A DNA stretch of 13,921 nucleotides, taken from positions 1-13,921 of the forward strand of contig CALELJ010000164.1 in assembly GCA_937902445.1 (NCBI GenBank), in the 5' to 3' direction. The notes below the pieces were generated by a model. That model had not been told where the DNA came from. It did no database searches and saw nothing but the letters and a program-made list of their open reading frames with translations. Numbering within the stretch: position 1 is the first letter of the stretch; every line of letters begins with the position of its first letter. Of this stretch, positions 1-8,400 are shown one piece after another. This stretch comes from an uncultured Treponema sp. (lineage in GTDB: Bacteria; Spirochaetota; Spirochaetia; Treponematales; Treponemataceae). The translations under genes were made by a program, and so were the position numbers.

Positions 1-612
1 GCTTGAATAATCGGTGAAAGTTCCTTTGAGAACCTGGCTGAGTCTTGTCAAAGCCCAGGCCTGACGTGTTTTTGTTTCCTTTACTTCACCGCTGACGGTC
101 ACAGTGAACACCGCAGGAGTCGTAAGTACAAACTGAACTCCGCTCATGGGCACGTTTTTTATTACGATGGCCTCAACCTGGCTTTTAAGCTGCGCATAGG
201 TCATGCCATAAACATCAAGGACAGCAAGGTTTGCAACACGAACCTTGTAGGTACGGTCAACTGTTATGATGGTAGTCACCGTGTTGCCACCCACCGCAAA
301 TGCAAGAGTGTACACATCGCCTGCCGTAACCGGATAGCCTTTTGTAGACATGGCAAGCTGGGGATTGGGAATTATCATTCCGTCATCATCATCCGACCGT
401 AGCGTTGAAAGGTAGCCCTGGTATTCGTTTGCCATGGAAGTCCCTTCAGCATTATTTTCGGAAATTGAATTATTGGTCCTGCCAGTTTTGTCAGTCTTTC
501 CAAGGAATGACTTTATCGAAACATCACCTGTAAGAGACTGGGCTGTCAAAAGCTGCAGCAGGGAGAATAAACTTACGCATAAAAGTGCGAGGCATTTTGT
601 CTTGATTTTCAT
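1..612 (-). CDS. Secreted SLBB/poly-export polysaccharide export protein, C-terminus outside window
   Basis: The first 204 codons are present; the gene continues past base 1. The start is the ATG at 612-610, preceded by a good ribosome site (GGAAAGGA) about 4 bases upstream. The N-terminus MKIKTK followed by a Leu-rich hydrophobic stretch ending at LLTAQS (about residue 25) is a Sec signal peptide without a convincing lipobox. About residues 88-150 fit the poly-export domain found before SLBB repeats in Wza/BexD-type proteins: a TAGDVY turn, then a beta-rich stretch, then GMTYAQLKSQVE, which resembles the family's 'GlT..el...i' helix. From about residue 165, VFTVTVSGEVK looks like the start of an SLBB domain. 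The family forms the outer-membrane or periplasmic exit of capsule/exopolysaccharide exporters. The start overlaps the stop of the Wzz-like gene by 4 bases (ATGA), so the two are probably translated as a coupled pair. The exported polymer cannot be told from this window. Confidence 0.75.
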   Translation of the reverse strand, partial: MKIKTKCLALLCVSLFSLLQLLTAQSLTGDVSIKSFLGKTDKTGRTNNSISENNAEGTSMANEYQGYLSTLRSDDDDGMIIPNPQLAMSTKGYPVTAGDVYTLAFAVGGNTVTTIITVDRTYKVRVANLAVLDVYGMTYAQLKSQVEAIVIKNVPMSGVQFVLTTPAVFTVTVSGEVKETKTRQAWALTRLSQVLKGTFTDYSS

Positions 613-1643
613 TTGTCCTTTCCAATTTTAAGTTTTGCCATGGCTTCCTTGTCGTTCCTGATGTTTTCAAGGGCATTTAAAAGAAATGCGATGAAAACCG
701 AAATGAAAGCTCCGGCAAAAGTAAGGATGATGCAAAGCTTGCCACGGCTTGGACCTGATTTCTGGTCCGGGATTTCCGCGCGCTCAAGAACCTGGAACAA
801 GGGAGTTTCACTTGCAAGATCAATCTTCAGGATTTCGTACTGCCCCTTGAGGGAAGCATATACCTGCTCCTGGGCCGAAAGCTCAAGCTTTTTCATCTGG
901 ACATCAAGCATTACGGAAGGAGCATTACTTGCACTGTAAGCATTTGAAGCCGAAAATTCTATGCGCTTGAGTTCCTGCTGGAGGCTGAGGATTTCCTTAT
1001 AACAGGAGGCAATATTTTCCTCAAGATTTCTCTTTTTAAGAAGGTTGCTGTCCAGACCAAGCTGAAGGAAACGTTCTTCCATGTAGGACACGGCATAGTT
1101 CACAACATCACAGGCAAAAGCAGGATCTATGTCCTTGCAGCTGATGGAAAACACTCCTGTCTTATCATCAAAGTCTGCCAGGAGAACCTTTTTCAAGGCG
1201 ATACGGCTTGTTGTGCGTGGAGACTTTTCTATCTTCCACTTATGGATAAGGTCAAAATGGTCAACAACACTGTCAAGGAAATTGTTGGAAGTCGCAATGT
1301 ACTGGGCAAGGGAACTTGTGCTGCTGCCTCCTCCGGCGCTGATGCCGGCAAGCCCCGCAAGACCGCCAAGTCCACTGGCGCTGAGCATTGAGGAAAGTCC
1401 GCCTCCACCACTTTCTTTTTCACGTATGAGCATCTCTGCTTTTGGAGTATAAAGATTTGGAAGGGGTGATTTCTCAGGGGAAAGTACAAGTGAGATTACG
1501 GAAAATACAAGGGCAAAAACCATGAAGGCACCTGTAATGCCTGCTATGAGCCGCTTTCTCTTTAAAAGAACTGCAAGCAGGTCTATCAAAGAAATCTCTT
1601 CATCTACGGACGACTGTGTGAGTTCCGCCTGATCCTGTACCAT
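609..1643 (-). CDS. Wzz-type polysaccharide chain-length / co-polymerase protein
   Basis: This 344-residue protein has the Wzz/PCP layout. A short cytoplasmic N-terminus (EEISLIDLLAVLLKRKR) leads into TM1 at about residues 32-54. A periplasmic domain follows, with a Gly/Ser-rich stretch at about 78-110 and a helical, probably coiled-coil part at about 200-275. A Pro/Gly segment (AEIPDQKSGPSRG) precedes TM2 at about 301-326, and the tail is short and charged. These are the marks of Wzz, FepE and the membrane half of BY-kinase systems. There is no C-terminal Walker A tyrosine-kinase domain, so it is the stand-alone form. The family sets polymer length at the inner membrane. The ATG has a G-rich ribosome site (GGGGG) about 5 bases upstream and a strong promoter further up. 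The stop overlaps the start of the SLBB export gene, which supports a joint role. Confidence 0.8.
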   Translation of the reverse strand: MVQDQAELTQSSVDEEISLIDLLAVLLKRKRLIAGITGAFMVFALVFSVISLVLSPEKSPLPNLYTPKAEMLIREKESGGGGLSSMLSASGLGGLAGLAGISAGGGSSTSSLAQYIATSNNFLDSVVDHFDLIHKWKIEKSPRTTSRIALKKVLLADFDDKTGVFSISCKDIDPAFACDVVNYAVSYMEERFLQLGLDSNLLKKRNLEENIASCYKEILSLQQELKRIEFSASNAYSASNAPSVMLDVQMKKLELSAQEQVYASLKGQYEILKIDLASETPLFQVLERAEIPDQKSGPSRGKLCIILTFAGAFISVFIAFLLNALENIRNDKEAMAKLKIGKDK

Positions 1644-1680
1644 CTTGACCCCCGAATATTAGAAAATCTTAATCTTCAAA

Positions 1681-1709
1681 ATTATATAGGATTTTAGAAT
1701 TGTAGGCAA
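1681..1709 (-). promoter_or_regulatory. Sigma70-type promoter of the wzz/export pair
   Basis: On the minus strand a -35 TTGCCT (1709-1704) is followed after exactly 17 bases by a perfect -10 TATAAT (1686-1681). The predicted start is near 1674, giving a leader of about 30 bases before the ATG at 1643. The promoter lies directly beyond the dapL terminator, so the polysaccharide pair can be transcribed separately from dapL. Confidence 0.7.
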
Positions 1710-1714
1710 TTGCG

Positions 1715-1746
1715 AAAAAAAAGGACCCCCTGACAACAAGGGATCC
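1715..1746 (-). terminator. Intrinsic terminator of dapL
   Basis: Read on the minus strand, a 10-bp stem (arms 1746-1737 and 1732-1723, all paired if G-U wobbles are allowed) with a 4-base loop is followed by eight T (1722-1715). It begins about 38 bases after the dapL stop, which is a classic rho-independent position. Confidence 0.85.
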
Positions 1747-1784
1747 TGCCATTTATGGAACTTTCGGTTTATTCCGCGTTCCGG

Positions 1785-3017
1785 CTAGAACTTCAATGTC
1801 TTGAGACGGTTGCAGGCCTCGATTACGTTTTCTCTGTGGCCAAATGAAGAGAAACGGATGAAACTTTCACCGCTTGGTCCAAAGCCTGCACCTGGAGTAC
1901 AAACTACATGGCATTGGTCGAGGATTGCGTCAAATACATCCCAGCTCTTTTTTCCATTGAACTTTGCCCAAACATAAGGAGCATTTCCTGTGAAATAGAT
2001 TTCAACATTTGCTGCCTTGAAGTTTTCTCCTTCGAGGGCTTCCTTGATGAGGCGGCCGTTTTCAAGGTAATAGTTGATTGTTTCTTCCATTTCCTTGAGA
2101 CCGATTTCATCGAGAGCGGCATAACCACCGGCCTGGGCGATGTTTGAGGCACCGTTGAACTGTGTATTGATTTCGCGTTCCCATGCTGTATGAACTGCGC
2201 TTCCGTCTTCAAACTTGATTTTCTCCGGAACAACTGTCCATCCAAGGCGAACACCTGTGAATCCTGCTGGTTTTGAGAAAGACTGCATTTCGATAGCAAC
2301 TTCGTCTGCACCTGGAATTTCATAGATTGTCTTTGGAATGCTTGCGTCGCGGATAAATGCCGAGTATGCTCCGTCATAGAGAACGATACAGTCGTTTTCC
2401 TTTGCGAACTTCACAAGATCCTCGAGGTTCTTTCTTGTGGCACATGCACCTGTCGGGTTGTTTGGTGAACAGATGTAGATGAGGCTGTTCTTCTTTACGA
2501 CTGAAAGGTCTGGGAAGAATCCGTTTTCCGGAAGACATGGCATGTATGTGATGTCCTTGAATCCAGTTTCTGTCACAGGTTCTTTTCCACCGGCGCCAGC
2601 CATAACTGTTCCGTCTACATATACAGGGTACGATGGATCCTGAACTGCAACATTCACACCGCTGCCAAACATCGTCTGGAGGCGTCCAAGGTCACACTTT
2701 GCACCGTCTGAAACATAAACTTCCGATGCCTTGATTTTTCCGCCGTACATTACCTGTGCAATGCGTTCACGGAGTTTTGGCATGCCTGCGCTGTCATCCT
2801 GGTAGCCTTCGTAGCCTTCCACTGTTCCCATGGCTGTGATGAAATCTTTCATTGCCTCAACAATATGAGGTGTAAGAGGCTCTGTAGTATTGCCGATTCC
2901 AAGGCTGATGATTTTTGCATCCGGATGGGCTGCCTGATATTCACGGCGGCGCTTTGCAATTTCAGGGAAAAGGTATCCCTTTGCAAGGTTTGTATAGTTT
3001 GAATTACGCTTGATCAT
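1785..3017 (-). CDS. dapL: LL-diaminopimelate aminotransferase
   Basis: The 410-residue protein is a fold-type I PLP aminotransferase. DapL converts tetrahydrodipicolinate directly to LL-2,6-diaminopimelate with glutamate as amino donor, bypassing the acylated DapC/D/E route to meso-DAP and lysine. Visible marks are IGNTTEPL near the N-terminus, VSDGAKCDLGRLQ, DPSYPVYVDG, YICSPNNPTGA, and the PLP-lysine segment SFSKPAGFTGVRLGW with Lys at residue 249. The last segment is very typical of DapL rather than of aspartate aminotransferases. The length is normal for the family. The start ATG has an AGGAG ribosome site 8 bases upstream and a promoter about 30-58 bases upstream. The gene is a single unit: its own promoter lies before it and a strong terminator after it. 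Confidence 0.93.
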   Translation of the reverse strand: MIKRNSNYTNLAKGYLFPEIAKRRREYQAAHPDAKIISLGIGNTTEPLTPHIVEAMKDFITAMGTVEGYEGYQDDSAGMPKLRERIAQVMYGGKIKASEVYVSDGAKCDLGRLQTMFGSGVNVAVQDPSYPVYVDGTVMAGAGGKEPVTETGFKDITYMPCLPENGFFPDLSVVKKNSLIYICSPNNPTGACATRKNLEDLVKFAKENDCIVLYDGAYSAFIRDASIPKTIYEIPGADEVAIEMQSFSKPAGFTGVRLGWTVVPEKIKFEDGSAVHTAWEREINTQFNGASNIAQAGGYAALDEIGLKEMEETINYYLENGRLIKEALEGENFKAANVEIYFTGNAPYVWAKFNGKKSWDVFDAILDQCHVVCTPGAGFGPSGESFIRFSSFGHRENVIEACNRLKTLKF

Positions 3018-3046
3018 ACGATACTCCTGTAGTTTGAGTTAGCGAT

Positions 3047-3075
3047 ATCTTACAAAATTTTTTGAATGTAGGCAA
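3047..3075 (-). promoter_or_regulatory. Sigma70-type promoter of dapL
   Basis: On the minus strand a -35 TTGCCT (3075-3070) and a -10 TAAGAT (3052-3047; 4 of 6 consensus) are separated by 17 bases. The -35 and the bases after it (TTGCCTACA) are the same as in the wzz promoter. The predicted leader is about 23 bases and contains the AGGAG ribosome site. Confidence 0.6.
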
Positions 3076-3123
3076 ATGTCGCCGGCATGAATTCTCCTAT
3101 CATTCCGGTGGGATGGAAAAGAA

Positions 3124-3141
3124 TTGACAATTAGCACTAAT
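3124..3141 (+). promoter_or_regulatory. Consensus -35 hexamer followed by a small palindrome, upstream of the DUF2259-like gene
   Basis: A perfect TTGACA (3124-3129) is followed at once by an imperfect palindrome with 5-bp arms, ATTAG-CA-CTAAT (3130-3141). It lies 55 bases before the ATG at 3196. No good -10 lies 16-18 bases downstream of the hexamer, so it is at best half of a promoter that may need an activator, or a chance match. Confidence 0.25.
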
Positions 3142-3195
3142 CTTTGCTTTCCGGATGCCGAAAATCTGAGTAGACCTTTTTGGAGGAATTTTACT

Positions 3196-3900
3196 ATGAA
3201 AAAGATTTTGACTATTGCAGCTGCTCTCTTGGTTTCGGCAGCAGGTGTTTTTGCCGGGGATGCTGCTTCTTTTGATGATATTGGTTTTTCAGCTGACGGC
3301 AAGTATTACATTTTCGGTACATATGGAAAGACTGACATGAAGTATGAGCCCTGGGCCGAAATCTACACTGTCGATGTTGCGGCAAACAACTTTGTAAAGG
3401 GTGAAGTATATAAGTCAAAGAAGGGCGATGTCGCATCTGACGCAAGCGGAAAAGATGCCTACGACAAACTTAAGAGCACAACTGAATGGAAGCTTGCAAA
3501 ATACAATGCAAAGCCAGCAGCAATCGAAAAGCTTCTATACATCAGGGACCTTGAATCAAAGGCTCCTACAGATGAAATAGTTTTCAAGGATTTTGAAAAC
3601 TCAACTGAAGGAAACAGCATCTACTACAACATCAAGCTCGTTCCAACTGTGGAAGGAAAGGGCAAGAACGTTGCTTCGAAATTCTACATCAGCGTTGTCC
3701 GCAAGGATGAGAACGGAAATGTTCTTTCTTCATCGAAAGTTGGAACTCCTGATTTCAAGCGCAAGGGAATCAGCGGTTATACAATCGACAAGATTTTCAC
3801 CGATGCAAGCGGAAAGAGCCTTGTTTTTGTAGTACAGAAAAAACTTGTAGACAACACTGGTACTTCCATCAGATACATGGTTGAGACATACAGGTTCTAA
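3196..3900 (+). CDS. Small secreted protein, DUF2259-like
   Basis: The 234-residue protein starts at the ATG at 3196, which has a strong GGAGGA ribosome site 7 bases upstream. An upstream in-frame start at 3124 is rejected because it would bury the signal peptide. MKKILTIAAALLVSAAGVFA, with cleavage after VFA at about residue 20, is a clear Sec signal peptide, so the product is periplasmic or surface-exposed. The mature part opens with DDIGFSADGKYYIFGTYGKTD, like one blade of a TolB-type beta-propeller, and is rich in Lys, Tyr and Asp. It resembles the predicted secreted DUF2259 family, whose function is not known. No cysteine, metal site or catalytic motif was seen. It stands alone, divergent from dapL, and ends before two hairpins. 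Confidence 0.7.
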   Translation: MKKILTIAAALLVSAAGVFAGDAASFDDIGFSADGKYYIFGTYGKTDMKYEPWAEIYTVDVAANNFVKGEVYKSKKGDVASDASGKDAYDKLKSTTEWKLAKYNAKPAAIEKLLYIRDLESKAPTDEIVFKDFENSTEGNSIYYNIKLVPTVEGKGKNVASKFYISVVRKDENGNVLSSSKVGTPDFKRKGISGYTIDKIFTDASGKSLVFVVQKKLVDNTGTSIRYMVETYRF

Positions 3901-3925
3901 ATCTTACTGATTTTAGTCAATTGAT

Positions 3926-3949
3926 TTCCCGTGGCATCATACACGGGAA
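3926..3949. repeat. 8-bp inverted repeat downstream of the DUF2259-like gene
   Basis: TTCCCGTG (3926-3933) and CACGGGAA (3942-3949) form a perfect 8-bp stem with an 8-base loop. No T run follows, so it is not a terminator alone. It stands 26 bases after the stop and just before the true terminator hairpin, and may protect the mRNA 3' end. Confidence 0.6.
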
Positions 3950-3969
3950 TGACAGAACGAGATACAAAT

Positions 3970-3995
3970 TCCGCCGTTGCGGCGGATTTTTTTTT
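3970..3995 (+). terminator. Intrinsic terminator of the DUF2259-like gene
   Basis: A GC-rich 7-bp stem (TCCGCCG / CGGCGGA, 3970-3976 and 3980-3986) with a TTG loop is followed by nine T (3987-3995). It ends only 16 bases before the ATG of the next gene on the same strand, so that gene must be transcribed from its own start. Confidence 0.88.
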
Positions 3996-4005
3996 GTTGT
4001 ATGCT
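3977..4005 (+). promoter_or_regulatory. Candidate promoter overlapping the terminator, for a leaderless mRNA
   Basis: TTGCGG (3977-3982; part of the terminator loop and 3' arm) and TATGCT (4000-4005) are separated by exactly 17 bases. The A of the ATG at 4012 lies 7 bases beyond the -10, where transcription would be expected to start. No Shine-Dalgarno sequence lies before this ATG. The match to consensus is only moderate, so this is inference. Confidence 0.4.
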
Positions 4006-4011
4006 TTTTAC

Positions 4012-4836
4012 ATGACGATTAAGGCACGCAACAGGTTTCTTCTTTTCCTTTTTTTTGCAGGAACAGCAATGCTGGCTGTAAATTCCGCAATGGTGGCTCT
4101 GTCTGCTTTGACAGGTTCAATAGTTCCGCCTGAAACCGCAGGAATAAGACCGCCATTTCTCAAGGGAGGCCTCAGCTACAGTTTTGCATCTGTGGTGTCT
4201 TCCATTCTTTTTTTTGGAATAATGGCACCGGCAATGGCCTTTACCGTCTACAGGTGCTTTGAAAAAACTTCTTCCCTGGAAATTCTATTTTTCACCGGAT
4301 TCATAATCAGCTGCGCCCTTGAGGAAGCAAGAATCCTTCTGCCTGTACTGCACCTCTGGAAAAGTTCTTCAGCACTGGTGGTTTTCATCGGGCGCATCGT
4401 TGTAACCGGAAGAATCCTTGGCCCACTGAGCCTTCTTTTCGCCGCCCTTTTTTCTTCCAGCGACCAGCTTGAATATGCGGAACGAAACCTCTTCTTTCTT
4501 TTCGCTACTTCCTGCGCTATCGGATTTTTCTATCCAATCAACTCGAATGAAGTTTCTTCCAACTGTACTGTGCTTTACGGAATGAAAAGTCTTTTTGGAG
4601 CAATGAGGCTTCTGCTTCTTTTGACTTCAATAATTACAATTTCAACGGACGCCTACGCAAGGGGTGTAAAGGTTGCATATCTAAAGGCTCTGGGAATACT
4701 GCTTATTGCAACCGGAACTTCTTTCCTCTATTTTTGTGACAACGCTGTTTTTTTGATGACTGGAATTTTTATTTTTCTGGTTGGAGTTGTGCTCTACATG
4801 AAGGTCATGCACTACATGGCAAACAACTGGAGCTGA
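4012..4836 (+). CDS. Polytopic integral membrane protein of unknown function
   Basis: The family is not recognised. The open frame reaches back to 3931, but that stretch contains the terminator of the previous gene, so the ATG at 4012 is chosen (274 residues). The frame holds about eight hydrophobic segments: near residues 9-30, 54-78, 85-107, 115-140, 155-173, 195-212, 220-240 and 245-265. They have short loops, and the N-terminus is basic (MTIKARNR), which suggests an N-in topology. Charged or polar residues inside or beside the spans (EEAR after span 3, GRIVVTGR in span 4) could matter for function. No transporter, sensor or enzyme signature was found. The start lacks a Shine-Dalgarno sequence. 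The 3' end overlaps the convergent kinase gene by 25 bp. Confidence 0.7.
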   Translation: MTIKARNRFLLFLFFAGTAMLAVNSAMVALSALTGSIVPPETAGIRPPFLKGGLSYSFASVVSSILFFGIMAPAMAFTVYRCFEKTSSLEILFFTGFIISCALEEARILLPVLHLWKSSSALVVFIGRIVVTGRILGPLSLLFAALFSSSDQLEYAERNLFFLFATSCAIGFFYPINSNEVSSNCTVLYGMKSLFGAMRLLLLLTSIITISTDAYARGVKVAYLKALGILLIATGTSFLYFCDNAVFLMTGIFIFLVGVVLYMKVMHYMANNWS

Positions 4837-5480
4837 GCAAGACCTCCAAGGACAACAGGAATTACGATGTTGTCAAGGTCACGCAACGGAAGAACTTCTA
4901 TGAGCATTCCGGCGGCAGCTATTTTCAGTGCCACAAGAGCAATATCAGGACATGCAGATGCTGCGGGAGAAAAACACAGGGCAAGGTATGTGGCCGTAAA
5001 AATCGCACCAAAACACGTAAGGCTTCCGGCGGCAGTTTTTCCTTCTGTACACGGAATCTGAACACGGCCAAAAAGTTTTCCTGACAGGCTTGCAAGTCCA
5101 TCGCCAAAAGCAAGGGCATATATTCCGATTGCGGCCGGGAGAGGCTGCCAGAGCAAGGATGCGGTTATGATTCCGGCTGTAAGGGTAACAGGTCCCAGAA
5201 CGAATCTGTTTTCATCACGTTTTCTTGCGGCGGCTTCGGTGATTGCGGAAACCAGAAAAACTTCCTTTCCTGAAAGACGCAACAATTCCGAAACAGAATA
5301 AAGCACTATGGCAGCAACCAGAAGGACCATCACGGGAACATAAGCCTTTGAAAGAAAAAACGGAATGAACGCACTGCAAAGGTGAATGGACTTTCTGAAC
5401 ACTTCCTTTGAAAGCACACGCAGTCTCTGGCGTAAAACAATTCCGTTTCTTCTTTTGGAAAATCTGGACGCATCAAACAT
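4812..5480 (-). CDS. CTP-type polyprenol/diacylglycerol kinase family membrane protein
   Basis: The 222-residue protein has several membrane spans and the motif set of the dolichol/phytol/diacylglycerol (CTP-dependent) kinase family related to phosphatidate cytidylyltransferases. The motifs are FRKSIHL at 28-34, FGDGLASLSGKLFG at 125-138, EGKTAAGSL at 146-154, and a late acidic patch with Glu195 and DLDN at 201-204 before the last span. Family members phosphorylate a lipid alcohol at the membrane. The acceptor here could be an undecaprenol-like alcohol or diacylglycerol, and the sequence does not settle which. The ATG overlaps the stop of the upstream flagellar collar gene by one base (TAATG), so translation is probably coupled. 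An AGAGGG stretch about 10 bases upstream could also bind ribosomes. No terminator was seen after it. Confidence 0.72.
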   Translation of the reverse strand: MFDASRFSKRRNGIVLRQRLRVLSKEVFRKSIHLCSAFIPFFLSKAYVPVMVLLVAAIVLYSVSELLRLSGKEVFLVSAITEAAARKRDENRFVLGPVTLTAGIITASLLWQPLPAAIGIYALAFGDGLASLSGKLFGRVQIPCTEGKTAAGSLTCFGAIFTATYLALCFSPAASACPDIALVALKIAAAGMLIEVLPLRDLDNIVIPVVLGGLAQLQLFAM

Positions 5481-8400
5481 TATTCAAGGCCCTCTTCTCC
5501 GTAAAGCATGCGCGGAATCTCCGTGTAGATTTCAGGATCGTAATCGGACATCGGATGGGTAATGTAGCGCACGTTCTGTTCAGCAAGGTTGGATCCTTCA
5601 AGACGGATCATTGTCTGCTGGTTTCTTGTAAGGGCATCCCAGGCACGAAGGCTTTCCTGAAGGTTTACGATGGCCTTTGCGTTGAGGGTGCTGTTTCCAG
5701 TGTTTGACGCAATTCTTGAAAGAGTCACACCAAGATTGTTTGAAGCCTTCATGTATGTGTCCACGATGTCACCCTGGTCTTCGCGAACCTGCGGGAAAAG
5801 AATTCCGTGCTTCTGTCTTTCGGCATCAAGCAATGAGATGAGACGCTCATAATATCCGCGGGCAACATAGTTGTCGCTGCTGAGCACAAGGGTATTGGCA
5901 AGGGCAAGCAAAAGGTGAATGTCGTTTCCGCTTGTATCCTGGCTTCTGATGAATGAACCGAGGGCAGCAGGATAATTCTGGTTCTGGTACTGGATGTAAC
6001 CGATCCTGTAGCGGATTGACGATGTATCATGCTTGTTGTTTACCGCGTTCTCATAGTGCATGAGGGCTGCCTCGTTGTCTGCCGCAATGAAGTAATCAAG
6101 ATCGGCAAGGTCAGCATAAAGGCGTCCAACATTTTCATCGCTTTCAAATCCGCTTGATCCGTTTTCATATTCGAAAACTTCAATTCCACGGCCGTAGAGA
6201 GTCTCAGCAGTAAGGTACTCGCGTTCGTTGCGCTTTTCCTCGCCAAGAAGGCGGTATGCGTTGATGTACTTGTATGTATCGCGCTTATTGCGTTTTGTCT
6301 GCTTTTCAAAAGAATCGATGGAAGCCTGGAGAAGCTTTGCCGCATTCTTTCCGCTGCTTGTTTCAACAAAGTAACGAGCCATGTTGTAGAGGGCCACAGC
6401 ATCTTCCGGAGCGGACTTCAATGCGCGTTCAAGAAGTTTTCTGACATCCTCAATCTGCGAGCGCAGGTTTTCTTCCGACGGACGGAGTTTTCCATATCTC
6501 TTGTCCAGCATGTAGCCTGAAAGTTCTATTTCATCTTGTGGAACAAGTCCCTTTTTCTGGCCCATGAAGATTTCCTTATACATGAGCACCTGACGGAGAT
6601 TATCCGTGCGGATGTAGTACCTCATCTGGCGGGACATGTAAAGATTGCTTGAACCGTATTTTTCAACGAGGAGATCGTAGTTCTGTTTTGCAGACGGATA
6701 CTTTGAGGAATCCGCATCAGTTGCCCAGTCAAGATAAAGGTCGCCGAGGGCAAGAATTCCCTCAGGATCATTGATGTGGTAATCAAGGACTTCCCTCTTG
6801 AGAATTCTTTCGCTTTCCTCATAGTTGTACAGATCTTCCGATTCCATTCTTGCCCAGTCAAGGCCTGCCTTCTTTTCATGCTTGTATCTCTGAAGGATTG
6901 CCTTGTACATGAGACGGCTGCGGTCATACTGCTTGTGGTCGCGGTATCCTTCCGCATATGTATAGAACCATTTTTTTACAGGACGGAAAGTCAAAGCCTT
7001 GTTGAACTTGTCCTGTGACTGAGGATACTGTCCATCCTGCAAGAGTGCATAACCCTGGTTGTAGAGATTTGATGCGCGCACAGGTTTTACGATGAAGGTA
7101 TTTGTCAAAGTGAAAATACAGAACACAAGGATCGCTGCGGCGGCTGTCATGATTGCACCCGGAATGATCTTGTTCTTGAGCTGGTATTCTATTGACTTCT
7201 TGTAGGCTTCATATTCTGCGGCAGAACGTTTTTCGTAATCCCGTGGAACTTCAAGGGAAATGTCCAGAAGTTTTTCAAGTTCCGAGGCAACCTGGCGTGC
7301 AGGTACCTTGCGCAGAACCTTTTCGAGGACTGCAAAAATCGCATCGTCCGTAAATTCATTTTTTACGACAAAGTCCTCGAGGGCAATGCGCACGTTGAGA
7401 GGATATGTAGCAAGATTCTTAAGGAACCTTTTGTATTCCGCATCTGTGAAGGTATTCTTTGGCTTGTCGTCATCCTTTGCTTCGGCAGCATCAGAGAAGT
7501 CAGGAGTTGATACAGGCTTCTGCTTGTCAAAGTTTGCGGTGACTGTATCTGAGAATCCAGGGATGTTGAAGTCATCATCGCCTTCAGTACCGTCAACCGG
7601 ACCAAGAGAGAAGTCTGAATCCGTTTCTCCGCTGAAGTCCAGATTGTTTATGTCGCTTGTATCGAATGTCTCCGATGATCCGAACACATCCTCAGGAACT
7701 GATTCCTCAGGTGAAAGTGACTCAAGAGTTCCAGTGTCGTCAAGTCCGTTTCCATCCAATGAATCTGTAGAGAAGTCGTCGGCAGTACCAAAATCAGTTG
7801 TTCCGAAATCTGCTGAACCACCAAAGTCCGCCGTTACATCAACATCTCCACTGGCGTTGAAATCATCTGATGGCATGGCAGCGTCTTCTGCATTGTCAAA
7901 GTCAGGAAGATCAAGACCAAGCCCATCATCTGCTGTCTGTGCCGGGCCATCATCCTGAGAAATATTCTTTATGTCAGGAATTTCATTGAACTCAGTCGGC
8001 AGGTCATCGTTAAGACTTACGCTTTCAGAAGTTTCAAAGTCGGAATTTGGATCTGGCATATCATCAGCCACGGCCGTGTCTGTCTGCGCTTCAAGATCGA
8101 GGCCAAAATCAGAATCTTCCGGCGGAGTTCCGTCTGTAGAAAAATCAAAATTGCCCGCATCGAATGAACCAAAATCAGTCGAGGATTCACCGTCAGTGCT
8201 GAAATCAAAACTGTCAGTTGAAAGATCCTGCACACCCTGATCCATGTCGTCCGTGCTGAAGTCGGTCATGCCGTCAACAGCTGGTTCCTGAGTTTCAGTT
8301 GCGGAAGTATCTTCGTCACTCTCTTCAAAGGCTGGCGTGTCTGCAGGTTCTTCCGGAAGAGTAAAATCGTCTGCTGGAATTTCAGCTGGTTCTGTGGCAC

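Noticed and set aside
3130..3141. HrcA/CIRCE heat-shock operator
   Set aside because: TTAGCACT resembles the left half, but the second half GAGTGCTAA is missing at the required 9-base distance.
3931..4011. Earlier start of the plus-strand membrane protein gene
   Set aside because: This stretch contains a strong intrinsic terminator of the preceding gene, so a transcript starting upstream would be cut.
7260..7958. Second Ser-rich plus-strand open frame inside flcA
   Set aside because: Same shadow effect; low-complexity composition and overlap with the well-supported minus-strand gene.
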